64,000 nucleotides of DNA from Phytophthora colocasiae. Taxonomy: Eukaryota > Oomycota > Peronosporomycetes > Peronosporales > Peronosporaceae. A model generated the notes under the pieces. The model was given only the letters and a program-made list of their open reading frames with translations. It was not told the DNA's origin and did not search any database. This document shows positions 47,225 to 56,656 of this stretch, piece after piece (within the stretch, counting starts at the first letter, position 1; every line of letters starts with the position of its first letter). The position numbers and the translations under genes were made by a program. The DNA is taken from NCBI GenBank assembly GCA_018806915.1, contig JAGKQI010000061.1:310001-374000 (forward strand), written 5' to 3'.

Positions 47225-47539
47225 TTATTTGCGCATCTTCTTCCCGCTCTTGAGCTCAATGGTACCGTCCTTCGAGCAGGCGCTAACGCACGCACACTCA
47301 AGAGCAAGCACAGACCCGCAAGCACAAAGTGGCTGACGACGAACGAAGGCTCGTAGATCACGGCCTGCACGTAGTACACGACGAAGAACAACACGCGGTA
47401 GCGTCCGTTCTGGTACAGCGATAGCACTTCGATCGCGGATGGCCACCTGCCGCAGATCAAACTCAACGGGCCACTGGCAAACAAACACCAAAATCTGCGT
47501 GATCACACTGTCCTCCAGATCTGCGATGCCACCTTTCAA
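47225..47539 (-). pseudogene. Frame D relic (unit 10)
   Basis: A two-base addition in the CA repeat (GCACGCACACTC near 47288) changes how the two D frames meet: 104 codons open at 47225-47539. Confidence 0.25.
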
Positions 47540-47595
47540 AAAGGTCTAGCGTCGGCTGCCAAGGTCCAAAAGAACATCCGTGTTCATTAGATTAT

Positions 47596-48342
47596 TCAAC
47601 TAAGCTTCTGTACTGCCCTGAACGCTTTTTTCATCTTCTGCATGCTCGTCTCAACTTGCCGCAAAACGTGGGCCTTGAACGAAATCCTGTCAGCCTGCAT
47701 CTTCTTGAAGGCGGCCTCTGCGTAGTTAGGGTAGTTGTCGTCAGGGCGGAGGCCCCACCCGTGGTCGTCCACCTCCAAGTTGGTCCTGAAGTTCATTGCT
47801 TTTGCCTTCACCATACAGGCAGATGCAGCTTGCAGAGCATCCTTGATCTGCCGCTCCAGCTCAGCCCCCTCGGGGGTGGCGACGTACTGTGCTACGCGAT
47901 CGTCGTAGTCATTAATCCAGGTGGGCGTGACGGACCCGGGTACTAAAGTGTCTGCATTTTCGGCGTCGTCAGGCGCGTCGATTGGGGGCGAGGCGAACGA
48001 CGCCAACGCCTGATTCCACCAACTCCGCTGAATCTCCTCGACCTCGTCGTTCAGCTCGTCCTGGCGGGCCCATTGGTGGTACTTGAGGCGCAGCGAACTC
48101 TTCGGCACATTCACGATCCTCGCGATTTGGCTCCACGAGAACCTCTGAAGGTACTTCTTATCGACGTCCTCCAGCATGTTGTTCGTTTCGTCTTCACTCA
48201 TCCGACCGGGTCCATGGTTGTACATCAGGTTTTCACGAGCTGTGTGCGCAACCTTCTCTGCTGCAACCCGTACGGCCTTCGAACGAGTGCTCTTGGTCTT
48301 CGACTTGGGCATTGGAACAGCCTTCGACTTGGGCAGCGGCAC
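47596..48342 (-). CDS. Gene BC, helix-turn-helix protein (B and C fused, unit 10)
   Basis: 248 codons from the GTG at 48342; the first ATG is at 48312 (residue 11). Residues 1-30 are Lys/Arg-rich with repeated P-K-S-K, like a nuclear localisation or DNA-contact tail. Residues 68-91 (FSWSQIARIVNVPKSSLRLKYH..) match the homeodomain-like helix-turn-helix pattern of Psq/pogo-type DNA-binding domains. The C part (from about residue 120) is Ala/Lys-rich and predicted helical, with PDDNYPNYAEAAFKKM and QVETSMQKMKKAF, and no family I know. B and C are joined here only because one C is missing near 48026 (AACTCCGCTG instead of AACTCCCGCTG). In most copies B runs off frame at a G-tract. Function inferred: sequence-specific DNA binding. 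It lies ~10 bases downstream of A's stop, in the same frame. Confidence 0.5.
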   Translation of the reverse strand: MPLPKSKAVPMPKSKTKSTRSKAVRVAAEKVAHTARENLMYNHGPGRMSEDETNNMLEDVDKKYLQRFSWSQIARIVNVPKSSLRLKYHQWARQDELNDEVEEIQRSWWNQALASFASPPIDAPDDAENADTLVPGSVTPTWINDYDDRVAQYVATPEGAELERQIKDALQAASACMVKAKAMNFRTNLEVDDHGWGLRPDDNYPNYAEAAFKKMQADRISFKAHVLRQVETSMQKMKKAFRAVQKLS

Positions 48343-48351
48343 GTGCGTCGC

Positions 48352-49107
48352 TCAGGCTAGCTTTCTGGAAATGAGACCGCTCGCTGTGGCCGTAGAGAAA
48401 TGCTGGGAAGTGACCATCAGGGACCAGGCGCTTGGACCACCATAAATGTTTGCTATGTGGTTACCCACACGGAAATCCTCGGCATACGCCGGGACACCAA
48501 CCAAGAACGGCTGTCCTTCAGGCATTGGCTCGGGATCCACCCAGTTGGAAGGGACGTCAGACTTCTCTTCGACCAACGGTTGTTGCCCAGGCCCAAACAG
48601 ATCGTCCACCTCGGTGGTGGAGAGAATGTGGGGGCCTCTGTGAAGCGAAGGCAAGACGCCAGGAGTCGAACCCGCAGTAGCGGAAGCTGTAGATGTGGCG
48701 GGCACGCTCGCGTGATCATCGCCGTCAGCTGCATCAACGCCCTGCTTCGGAGCGGCGGACGCGCTCGACTGTGAGGCGGCTGGGGCGCTAGAGCTGCCTC
48801 CAGATGACGCGGCATTACCACTGTCATCACCTCGCGATGCCGTGAATGCCAAAGCGGGCCCAGTGCCAGAGGCGTTGCCAGTAGTAGAAGCCGATGGAGA
48901 GCCCATGGTTGCTGGATCTTCTTCTGACTTGTGTGTCAGAAAGGAAATCGGGATGTGGCCGTTTGTGGGATACGACAGTTGGCTATTTCTGAGTCTGATG
49001 GAATCAGACTGAGCGACAGGACACCAGAGACTCTGAAATCCCGGAAGTTTTGAGAGCGTCACAGCTACACTATGTTCACGGGACCTCTGACGTACTGGCC
49101 TGGCCAT
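48352..49107 (-). CDS. Gene A, Ser/Ala-rich protein (cleanest copy, unit 10)
   Basis: 251 codons from the ATG at 49107. A second ATG at 48906 (residue 68) has a strong ACCATGG context and is the likelier start, because the first 67 codons show no protein-like pattern and are frameshifted in copies 3, 4 and 6. From residue 68 the protein is Ser/Ala/Gly/Thr-rich and low-complexity for ~80 residues. A more ordered C-terminal half follows, with acidic and Pro/Gly/Trp segments (TEVDDLFGPGQQP, SNWVDPEPMPEGQPF, GNHIANIYGGPSAW). I recognise no domain. The frame ends at TGA (48352-48354), then runs on in the same frame through ATHVPLPKSK into BC. A and BC may therefore be one interrupted gene or a readthrough pair. 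Could be a dead gene kept only by array amplification. Confidence 0.45.
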   Translation of the reverse strand: MARPVRQRSREHSVAVTLSKLPGFQSLWCPVAQSDSIRLRNSQLSYPTNGHIPISFLTHKSEEDPATMGSPSASTTGNASGTGPALAFTASRGDDSGNAASSGGSSSAPAASQSSASAAPKQGVDAADGDDHASVPATSTASATAGSTPGVLPSLHRGPHILSTTEVDDLFGPGQQPLVEEKSDVPSNWVDPEPMPEGQPFLVGVPAYAEDFRVGNHIANIYGGPSAWSLMVTSQHFSTATASGLISRKLA

Positions 49108-49110
49108 GAT

Positions 49111-49133
49111 GCTCAGTTTGGAGAAAGTTCCGC
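49111..49133 (-). promoter_or_regulatory. Possible oomycete Inr-like element upstream of A (reference: unit 10)
   Basis: Minus strand reads ACTTTCTCCAAACT a few bases upstream of the first A ATG (49107). The oomycete initiator consensus is GCTCATTYYNCAWTTT, so the match is partial. Present in all units. It would place the mRNA start just before the first ATG. Confidence 0.15.
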
Positions 49134-50277
49134 ACTGACGAATTATGACCAGGAGGGGCGGTTGACACGTTGCTAATTACGATTTTCCGAGTGGATATGG
49201 ACGTTACGCTGTGATGTGATTGGATGTACACTGGATTATGGGAGAAAGGGAGATGTGGGACGAGGTTATGTCCCGTGCGACAATGATGGATCTGTGGAAG
49301 AAATATATATATTAACCTTCACCTGTACTGCAAAGGGGCCCAAGAGATCAGAAGTGTTCCTCGGAAAAGTGCACAAACTCCGAGAGACAACAACACTCAG
49401 TCTGATCGCCGGACTTTCCCCGACGATGAGTGCCTAAAGGTTGGCAGAAAGTCTCTCAGACGAACGTATCTCTGAGAGACCTCATCCCGTTGCCGTCCTG
49501 TGTGACGATGATGGTTCAAGGAATATAATTTTACCCACAAGATGCCAAGTATCGCGCACCGGACGTAGCGCACCCGCGCATATCCCAACTGGACTTCGTG
49601 CGTTGCAGTATACGTGCTCCGCACCCTGAAAATACTCATGGATTTCTGGTATCACGCATGGAAACTCTGATACCACACCATGAAGTCTGACGTGCATGAG
49701 TCCGACGTACATGAAGTCCGACACACCTTTTGGAGCTTGATGCGCTCCGGAAGTTCCTGTCGCTGCGCAGGTTGCTGAAGCCGGCACAGGAAACGGTCGT
49801 GAAGACTCCGGCTCACGTGGTTGCAAGGTGGAGATGCCGTACGTTAGCAGACCAGCTCAATGTGATCACATGGACTCACCACCTCCGGTCGTTTAACAAA
49901 CAAAATGGCTGATGCGCTTGCTAATCAAGCGATGTACACCAAACGGAATGTGCAGACGCTCCGACGTGGCTGACACCAACACCGAGTGGTCGCCCTTGCT
50001 GGAACACCTCCACCTTGGCCTCGGGCATAAAACATATCTCGACTGGAGTCGATTCTCTGGTCGCCGGGGTGTTGTAACACTCGTTACAGAGAGGCAGAGC
50101 TGGGCTCTAGGAGCTAGACGACCTGCAGTTATGGCCTGCTGCGCCTGACGCGTACCAGAACCGACCGCAGTCTCCACGCCGGAAGGGCGAGGACAGAGAC
50201 TTCGGCTTGTCGTCAGCTCCGAAGGTTCCTCGCAGGCGTACCGCCGGCCTCCCAACTCAACGGGTGCGCTGGCTGCA

Positions 50278-50675
50278 GTGTTGCATAAGGAGGAGGGCGG
50301 ATCGAGGAAGCAGGACCGTAACAAATACGCTCCGCCTCGTGGTGGCGCTCTCACGATCACGGGCATGGCAGCACACACTATTCCCGGTATGAGCGCCGCA
50401 GCGGCGCCTAAGAAGCTCAGCAAAAGCGCTCGTAAAAGAAGGCGACAGAGGTCAAGGCTGTGGTCGAAGCTGCGCTTGTCAAGGCCAACGCTTCCACTCC
50501 CACCAAGTCTACGCCACTGCCTGCTCCCGTGGATCTGACTCCGGAGGAGAAGACCAAGAAGGTCAAGGGCTTGATGAGGAAGCTCAGGCAGATCGACGCC
50601 ATCAAGGCCAAGAAGGAGCCTGGCAACTCGAGCTCTCTGCGTAATTCTGCAAGAAGGACGCTACAGGCCCTGTAG
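50278..50675 (+). pseudogene. PYM-like relic (unit 10)
   Basis: Open at 50278-50538 and 50460-50675 in two frames. Confidence 0.4.
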
Positions 50676-50781
50676 TACAGGGCGTTGAGCTGCTTAAAGG
50701 AAATAGAGATACATAAAAACACTTTTTGCTGTGCTGGAGGCTCGAACTGCGCCAAGCACGGCGTTTGGCGAGAGCATCGGC

Positions 50782-51095
50782 TTATTTGCGCATCTTCTTC
50801 CCGCTCTTGAGCTCAATGGTACCGTCCTTCGAGCAGGCGCTAACGCACACACTCAAGAGCAAGCACAGACCCGCAAGCACAAAGTGGCTGACGACGAACG
50901 AAGGCTCGTAGATCACGGCCTGCACGTAGTACACGACGAAGAACAGCAACGCGGTAGCGTCCGTTCTGGTACAGCGATAGCACTTCGATCGCGGATGGCC
51001 ACCTGCCGCAGATCAAACTCAACGGGCCACTGGCAAACAAACACCAAAATCTGCGTGATCACACTGTCCTCCAGATCTGCGATGCCACCTTTCAA
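50782..51095 (-). pseudogene. Frame D relic (unit 11)
   Basis: An added A near 50948 (AACAGCAACGCGG) shifts the middle of the frame. Confidence 0.25.
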
Positions 51096-51150
51096 AAGGT
51101 CTAGCGTCGGCTGCCAAGGTCCAAAAGAACATCCGTGTTCATTAGATTAT

Positions 51151-51897
51151 TCAACTAAGCTTCTGTACTGCCCTGAACGCTTTTTCATCTTCTGCATGCT
51201 CGTCTCAACTTGCCGCAAAACGTGGGCCTTGAACGAAATCCTGTCAGCCTGCATCTTCTTGAAGGCGGCCTCTGCGTAGTTAGGGTAGTTGTCGTCAGGG
51301 CGGAGGCCCCACCCGTGGTCGTCCACCTCCAAGTTGGTCCTGAAGTTCATTGCTTTTGCCTTCACCATACAGGCAGATGCAGCTTGCAGAGCATCCTTGA
51401 TCTGCCGCTCCAGCTCCAGCCCCTCGGGGGTGGCGACGTACTGTGCTACGCGATCGTCGTAGTCATTAATCCAGGTGGGCGTGACGGACCCGGGTACTAA
51501 AGTGTCTGCATTTTCGGCGTCGTCAGGCGCGTCGATTGGGGGCGAGGCGAACGACGCCAATGCCTGATTCCACCAACTCCCGCTGAATCTCCTCGACCTC
51601 GTCGTTCAGCTCGTCCTGGCGGGCCCATTGGTGGTACTTGAGGCGCAGCGAACTCTTCGGCACATTCACGATCCTCGCGATTTGGCTCCACGAGAACCTC
51701 TGAAGGTACTTCTTATCGACGTCCTCCAGCATGTTGTTCGTTTCGTCTTCACTCATCCGACCGGGTCCATGGTTGTACATCAGGTTTTCACGAGCTGTGT
51801 GCGCAACCTTCTCTGCTGCAACCCGTACGGCCTTCGAACGAGTGCTCTTGGTCTTCGACTTGGGCATTGGAACAGCCTTCGACTTGGGCAGCGGCAC
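51151..51897 (-). pseudogene. Genes B and C, split (unit 11)
   Basis: B open at 51523-51897. C open to near its end, then shifted by one T lost in the T-run near 51181 (TTTTTCATC). Confidence 0.55.
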
Positions 51898-51907
51898 GTT
51901 GCGTCGC

Positions 51908-52666
51908 TCAGGCTAGCTTTCTGGAAATGAGACCGCTCGCTGTGGCCGTAGAGAAATGCTGGGAAGTGACCATCAGAGACCAGGCGCTTGGACCACCATA
52001 AATGTTTGCTATGTGTTTACCCACACGGAAATCCTCGGCATACGCCGGGACACCAACCAAGAACGGCTGTCCTTCAGGCATTGGCTCGGGATCCACCCAG
52101 TTGGAAAGGGACGTCAGACTTCTCTTCGACCAACGGTTGTTGCCCAGGCCCAAACAGATCGTCCACCTCGGTGGTGGAGAGAATGTGGGGGCCTCTGTGA
52201 AGCGAAGGCAAGACGCCAGGAGTCGAACCCGCAGTAGCGGAAGCTGTAGATGTGGCGGGCACGCTCGCGTGATCATCGCCGTCAGCTGCATCAACGCCCT
52301 GCTTCGGAGCGGCGGACGCGCTCGACTGTGAGGCGGCTGGGGCGCTAGAGCTGCCTCCAGATGACGCGGCATTACCACTGTCATCACCTCGCGATGCCGT
52401 GAATGCCAAAAGCGGGCCCAGTGCCAGAGGCGTTGCCAGTAGTAGAAGCCGATGGAGAGCCCATGGTTGCTGGATCTTCTTCTGACTTGTGTGTCAGAAA
52501 GGAAATCGGGATGTGGCCGTTTGTGGGATACGACAGTTGGCTATTTCTGAGTCTGATGGAATCAGACTGGAGCGACAGGACACCAGAGACTCTGAAATCC
52601 CGGAAGTTTTGAGAGCGTCACAGCTACACTATGTTCACGGGACCTCTGACGTACTGGCCTGGCCAT
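51908..52666 (-). pseudogene. Gene A, broken copy (unit 11)
   Basis: Added bases near 52107 (A), 52410 (A) and 52569 (G) break it into 52074-52409 and 51908-52387. Confidence 0.5.
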
Positions 52667-53239
52667 GATGCTCAGTTTGGAGAAAGTTCCGCACTGACGA
52701 ATTATGACCAGGAGGGGCGGTTGACACGTTGCTAATTACGATTTTCCGAGTGGATATGGACGTTACGCTGTGATGTGATTGGATGTACACTGGATTATGG
52801 GAGAAAGGGAGATGTGGGACGAGGTTATGTCCCGTGCGACAATGATGGATCTGTGGAAGAAATATATATATTAACCTTCACCTGTACTGCAAAGGGGCCC
52901 AAGAGATCAGAAGTGTTCCTCGGAAAAGTGCACAAACTCCGAGAGACAACAACACTCAGTCTGATCGCCGGACTTTCCCCGACGATGAGTGCCTAAAGGT
53001 TGGCAGAAAGTCTCTCAGACGAACGTATCTCTGAGAGACCTCATCCCGTTGCCGTCCTGTGTGACGATGATGGCTCAAGGAATATAATTTTACCCACAAG
53101 ATGCCAAGTATCGCGCACCGGACGTAGCGCACCCCGCGCATATCCCAACTGGACTTCGTGCGTTGCAGTATACGTGCTCCGCACCCTGAAAATACTCATG
53201 GATTTCTGGTATCACGCATGGAAACTCTGATACCACACC

Positions 53240-53533
53240 ATGAAGTCTGACGTGCATGAGTCCGACGTACATGAAGTCCGACACACCTTTTGGAGCTTGA
53301 TGCGCTCCCGGAAGTTCCTGTCGCTGCGCAGGTTGCTGAAGCCGGCACAGGAAACGGTCGTGAAGACTCCGGCTCACGTGGTTGCAAGGTGGAGATGCCG
53401 TACGTTAGCAGACCAGCTCAATGTGATCACATGGACTCACCACCTCCGGTCGTTTAACAAACAAATGGCTGATGCGCTTGCTAATCAAGCGATGTACACC
53501 AAACGGAATGTGCAGACGCTCCGACGTGGCTGA
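53240..53533 (+). pseudogene. RNase H C-terminal relic, frame restored (unit 11)
   Basis: Loss of one A (AACAAACAAATGG near 53463) lets the two parts read through: HHLRSFNKQMADALANQAM. This is the best view of the RNase H-like motif (W-x-H-H-x-R-x-x-N and A-D-x-L-A-N-x-A-M). 97 codons, then TGA. Upstream there is no catalytic D-E-D-D part, so it is a fragment. Confidence 0.5.
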
Positions 53534-53838
53534 CAACCAACACCGAGTGGTCGCCCTTGCTGGAACACCTCCACCTTGGCCTCGGGCATAAAACATATCT
53601 CGACTGGAGTCGATTCTCTGGTCGCCGGGGTGTTGTAACACTCGTTACAGAGAGGCAGAGCTGGGCTCTAGGAGCTAGACGACCTGCAGTTATGGCCTGC
53701 TGCGCCTGACGCTTACCAGAACCGACCGCAGTCTCCACGCCGGAAGGGCGAGGACAGAGACTTCGGCTTGTCGTCAGCTCCGAAGGTTCCTCGCAGGCGT
53801 ACCGCCGGCCTCCCAACTCAACGGGTGCGCTGGCTGCA

Positions 53839-54237
53839 GTGTTGCATAAGGAGGAGGGCGGATCGAGGAAGCAGGACCGTAACAAATACGCTCCGCCTCG
53901 TGGTGGCGCCCTCACGATCACGGGCATGGCAGCACACACTATTCCCGGTATGAGCGCCGCAGCGGCGCCTAAGAAGCTCAGCAAAAGCGCTCGTAAAAGA
54001 AGGCGACAGAGGTCAAGGCTGTGGTCGAAGCTGCGCTTGTCCAAGGCCAACGCTGACACTCCCACCAAGTCTACGCCACTGCCTGCTCCCGTGGATCTGA
54101 CTCCGGAGGAGAAGACCAAGAAGGTCAAGGGCTTGATGAGGAAGCTCAGGCAGATCGACGCCATCAAGGCCAAGAAGGAGCCTGGCAACTCGAGCTCTCT
54201 GCGTAATTCTGCAAGAAGGACGCTACAGGCCCTGTAG
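53839..54237 (+). pseudogene. PYM-like relic, longest open copy (unit 11)
   Basis: 132 codons. Order: a PG-containing linker (HTIPGMSAAAAPK), a basic KKLSKSARKRRRQ block, an Ala/Pro-rich linker, then a basic helix EEKTKKVKGLMRKLRQIDAIK and a tail ending ARRTLQAL. Known PYM/WIBG proteins have the same order: PG, then L-S-K-x-A-K-R/K-rich, linker, then K-K-x-x-x-L-x-K-K-L-R-Q-I-E-x-L, then L-A-R-R-x-x-L-E. The N-terminal Mago-Y14-binding segment (R-x-I-P-x-S-x-R-x-D-G) is not recognisable. In most copies a frameshift between the basic block and the linker separates the two halves. Identification rests on pattern only and could be coincidence in a basic sequence. Confidence 0.42.
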
Positions 54238-54345
54238 TACAGGGCGTTGAGCTGCTTAAAGGAAATAGAGAGATACATAAAAACACTTTTTGCTGTGCTG
54301 GAGGCTCGAACTGCGCCAAGCACGGCGTTTGGCGAGAGCATCGGC

Positions 54346-54658
54346 TTATTTGCGCATCTTCTTCCCGCTCTTGAGCTCAATGGTACCGTCCTTCGAGCAG
54401 GCGCTAACGCACACACTCAAGAGCAAGCACAGACCCGCAAGCACAAAGTGGCTGACGACGAACGAAGGCTCGTAGATCACGGCCTGCACGTAGTACACGA
54501 CGAAGAACAGCACGCGGTAGCGTCCGTTCTGGTACAGCGATAGCACTTCGATCGCGGATGGCCACCTGCCGCAGATCAAACTCAACGGGCCACTGGCAAA
54601 CAAACACCAAAATCTGCGTGATCACACTGTCCTCCAGATCTGCGATGCCACCTTTCAA
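54346..54658 (-). pseudogene. Frame D relic (unit 12)
   Basis: Open stretches 54404-54658 and 54346-54603. Confidence 0.25.
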
Positions 54659-54714
54659 AAAGGTCTAGCGTCGACTGCCAAGGTCCAAAAGAACATCCGT
54701 GTTCATTAGATTAT

Positions 54715-55465
54715 TCAACTAAGCTTCTGTACTGCCCTGAACGCTTTTTTCATCTTCTGCATGCTCGTCTCAACTTGCCGCAAAACGTGGGCCTTGAACG
54801 AAATCCTGTCAGCCTGCATCTTCTTGAAGGCGGCCTCTGCGTAGTTAGGGTAGTTGTCGTCAGGGCGGAGGCCCCACCCGTGGTCGTCCACCTCCAAGTT
54901 GGTCCTGAAGTTCATTGCTTTTGCCTTCACCATACAGGCAGATGCAGCTTGCAGAGCATCCTTGATCTGCCGCTCCAGCTCAGCCCCCTCGGGGGTGGCG
55001 ACGTACTGTGCTACGCGATCGTCGTAGTCATTAATCCAGGTGGGCGTGACGGACCCGGGTACTAAAGTGTCTGCATTTTCGGCGTCGTCAGGCGCGTCGA
55101 TTGGGGGGGGCGAGGCGAACGACGCCAATGCCTGATTCCACCAACTCCCGCTGAATCTCCTCGACCTCGTCGTTCAGCTCGTCCTGGCGGGCCCATTGGT
55201 GGTACTTGAGGCGCAGCGAACTCTTCGGCACATTCACGATCCTCGCGATTTGGCTCCACGAGAACCTCTGAAGGTACTTCTTATCGACGTCCTCCAGCAT
55301 GTTGTTCGTTTCGTCTTCACTCATCCGACCGGGTCCATGGTTGTACATCAGGTTTTCACGAGCTGTGTGCGCAACCTTCTCTGCTGCAACCCGTACGGCC
55401 TTCGAACGAGTGCTCTTGGTCTTCGACTTGGGCATTGGAACAGCCTTCGACTTGGGCAGCGGCAC
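54715..55465 (-). pseudogene. Genes B and C, split by an 8-G tract (unit 12)
   Basis: B open at 55088-55465, C open at 54715-55128. Confidence 0.55.
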
Positions 55466-55474
55466 GTGCGTCGC

Positions 55475-56232
55475 TCAGGCTAGCTTTCTGGAAATGAGAC
55501 CGCTCGCTGTGGCCGTAGAGAAATGCTGGGAAGTGACCATCAGGGACCAGGCGCTTGGACCACCATAAATGTTTGCTATGTGGTTACCCACACGGAAATC
55601 CTCGGCATACGCCGGGACACCAACCAAGAACGGCTGTCCTTCAGGCATTGGCTCGGGATCCACCCAGTTGGAAGGGACGTCAGACTTCTCTTCGACCAAC
55701 GGTTGTTGCCCAGGCCCAAACAGATCGTCCACCTCGGTGGTGGAGAGAGAATGTGGGGCCTCTGTGAAGCGAAGGCAAGACGCCAGGAGTCGAACTCCGC
55801 AGTAGCGGAAGCTGTAGATGTGGCAGGCACGCTCGCGTGATCATCGCCGTCAGCTGCATCAACGCCCTGCTTCGGAGCGGCGGACGCGCTCGACTGTGAG
55901 GCGGCTGGGGCGCTAGAGCTGCCTCCAGATGACGCGGCATTACCACTGTCATCACCTCGCGATGCCGTGAATGCCAAAGCGGGCCCAGTGCCAGAGGCGT
56001 TGCCAGTAGTAGAAGCCGATGGAGAGCCCATGGTTGCTGGATCTTCTTCTGACTTGTGTGTCAGAAAGGAAATCAGGATGTGGCCGTTTGTGGGATACGA
56101 CAGTTGGCTATTTCTGAGTCTGATGGAATCAGACTGAGCGACAGGACACCAGAGACTCTGAAATCCCGGAAGTTTTGAGAGCGTCACAGCTACACTATGT
56201 TCACGGGACCTCTGACGTACTGGCCTGGCCAT
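55475..56232 (-). pseudogene. Gene A, broken copy (unit 12)
   Basis: An added GA near 55746, a missing G near 55756 and an added T near 55796 break the middle. N-terminal frame open from 56232 (55576-56232), C-terminal 85 codons at 55475-55732. Confidence 0.5.
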
Positions 56233-56656
56233 GATGCTCAGTTTGGAGAAAGTTCCGCACTGACGAATTATGACCAGGAGGGGCGGTTGACACGTTGCTA
56301 ATTACGATTTTCCGAGTGGATATGGACGTTACGCTGTGATGTGATTGGATGTACACTGGATTATGGGAGAAAGGGAGATGTGGGACGAGGTTATGTCCCG
56401 TGCGACAATGATGGATCTGTGGAAGAAATATATATATTAACCTTCACCTGTATTGCAAAGGGGCCCAAGAGATCAGAAGTGTTCCTCGGAAAAGTGCACA
56501 AACTCCGAGAGACAACAACACTCAGTCTGATCGCCGGACTTTCCCCGACGATGAGTGCCTAAAGGTTGGCAGAAAGTCTCTCAGACGAACGTATCTCTGA
56601 GAGACCTCATCCCGTTGCCGTCCTGTGTGACGATGATGGTTCAAGGAATATAATTT

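Larger units (their letters stand above)
47182..50738. repeat. Array copy 10
   Basis: 3,557 bp. G-tract of 5 G. RNase H relic at 49680-49973. The cleanest copy for the minus-strand genes: apart from one TGA, A and BC form a single frame of about 500 codons (47596-49107). Confidence 0.95.
50739..54302. repeat. Array copy 11
   Basis: 3,564 bp, the longest copy. G-tract of 5 G. One missing A near 53463 and one added C near 54041 happen to reopen both plus-strand relics, while added and missing bases elsewhere break the minus-strand genes. Confidence 0.95.
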
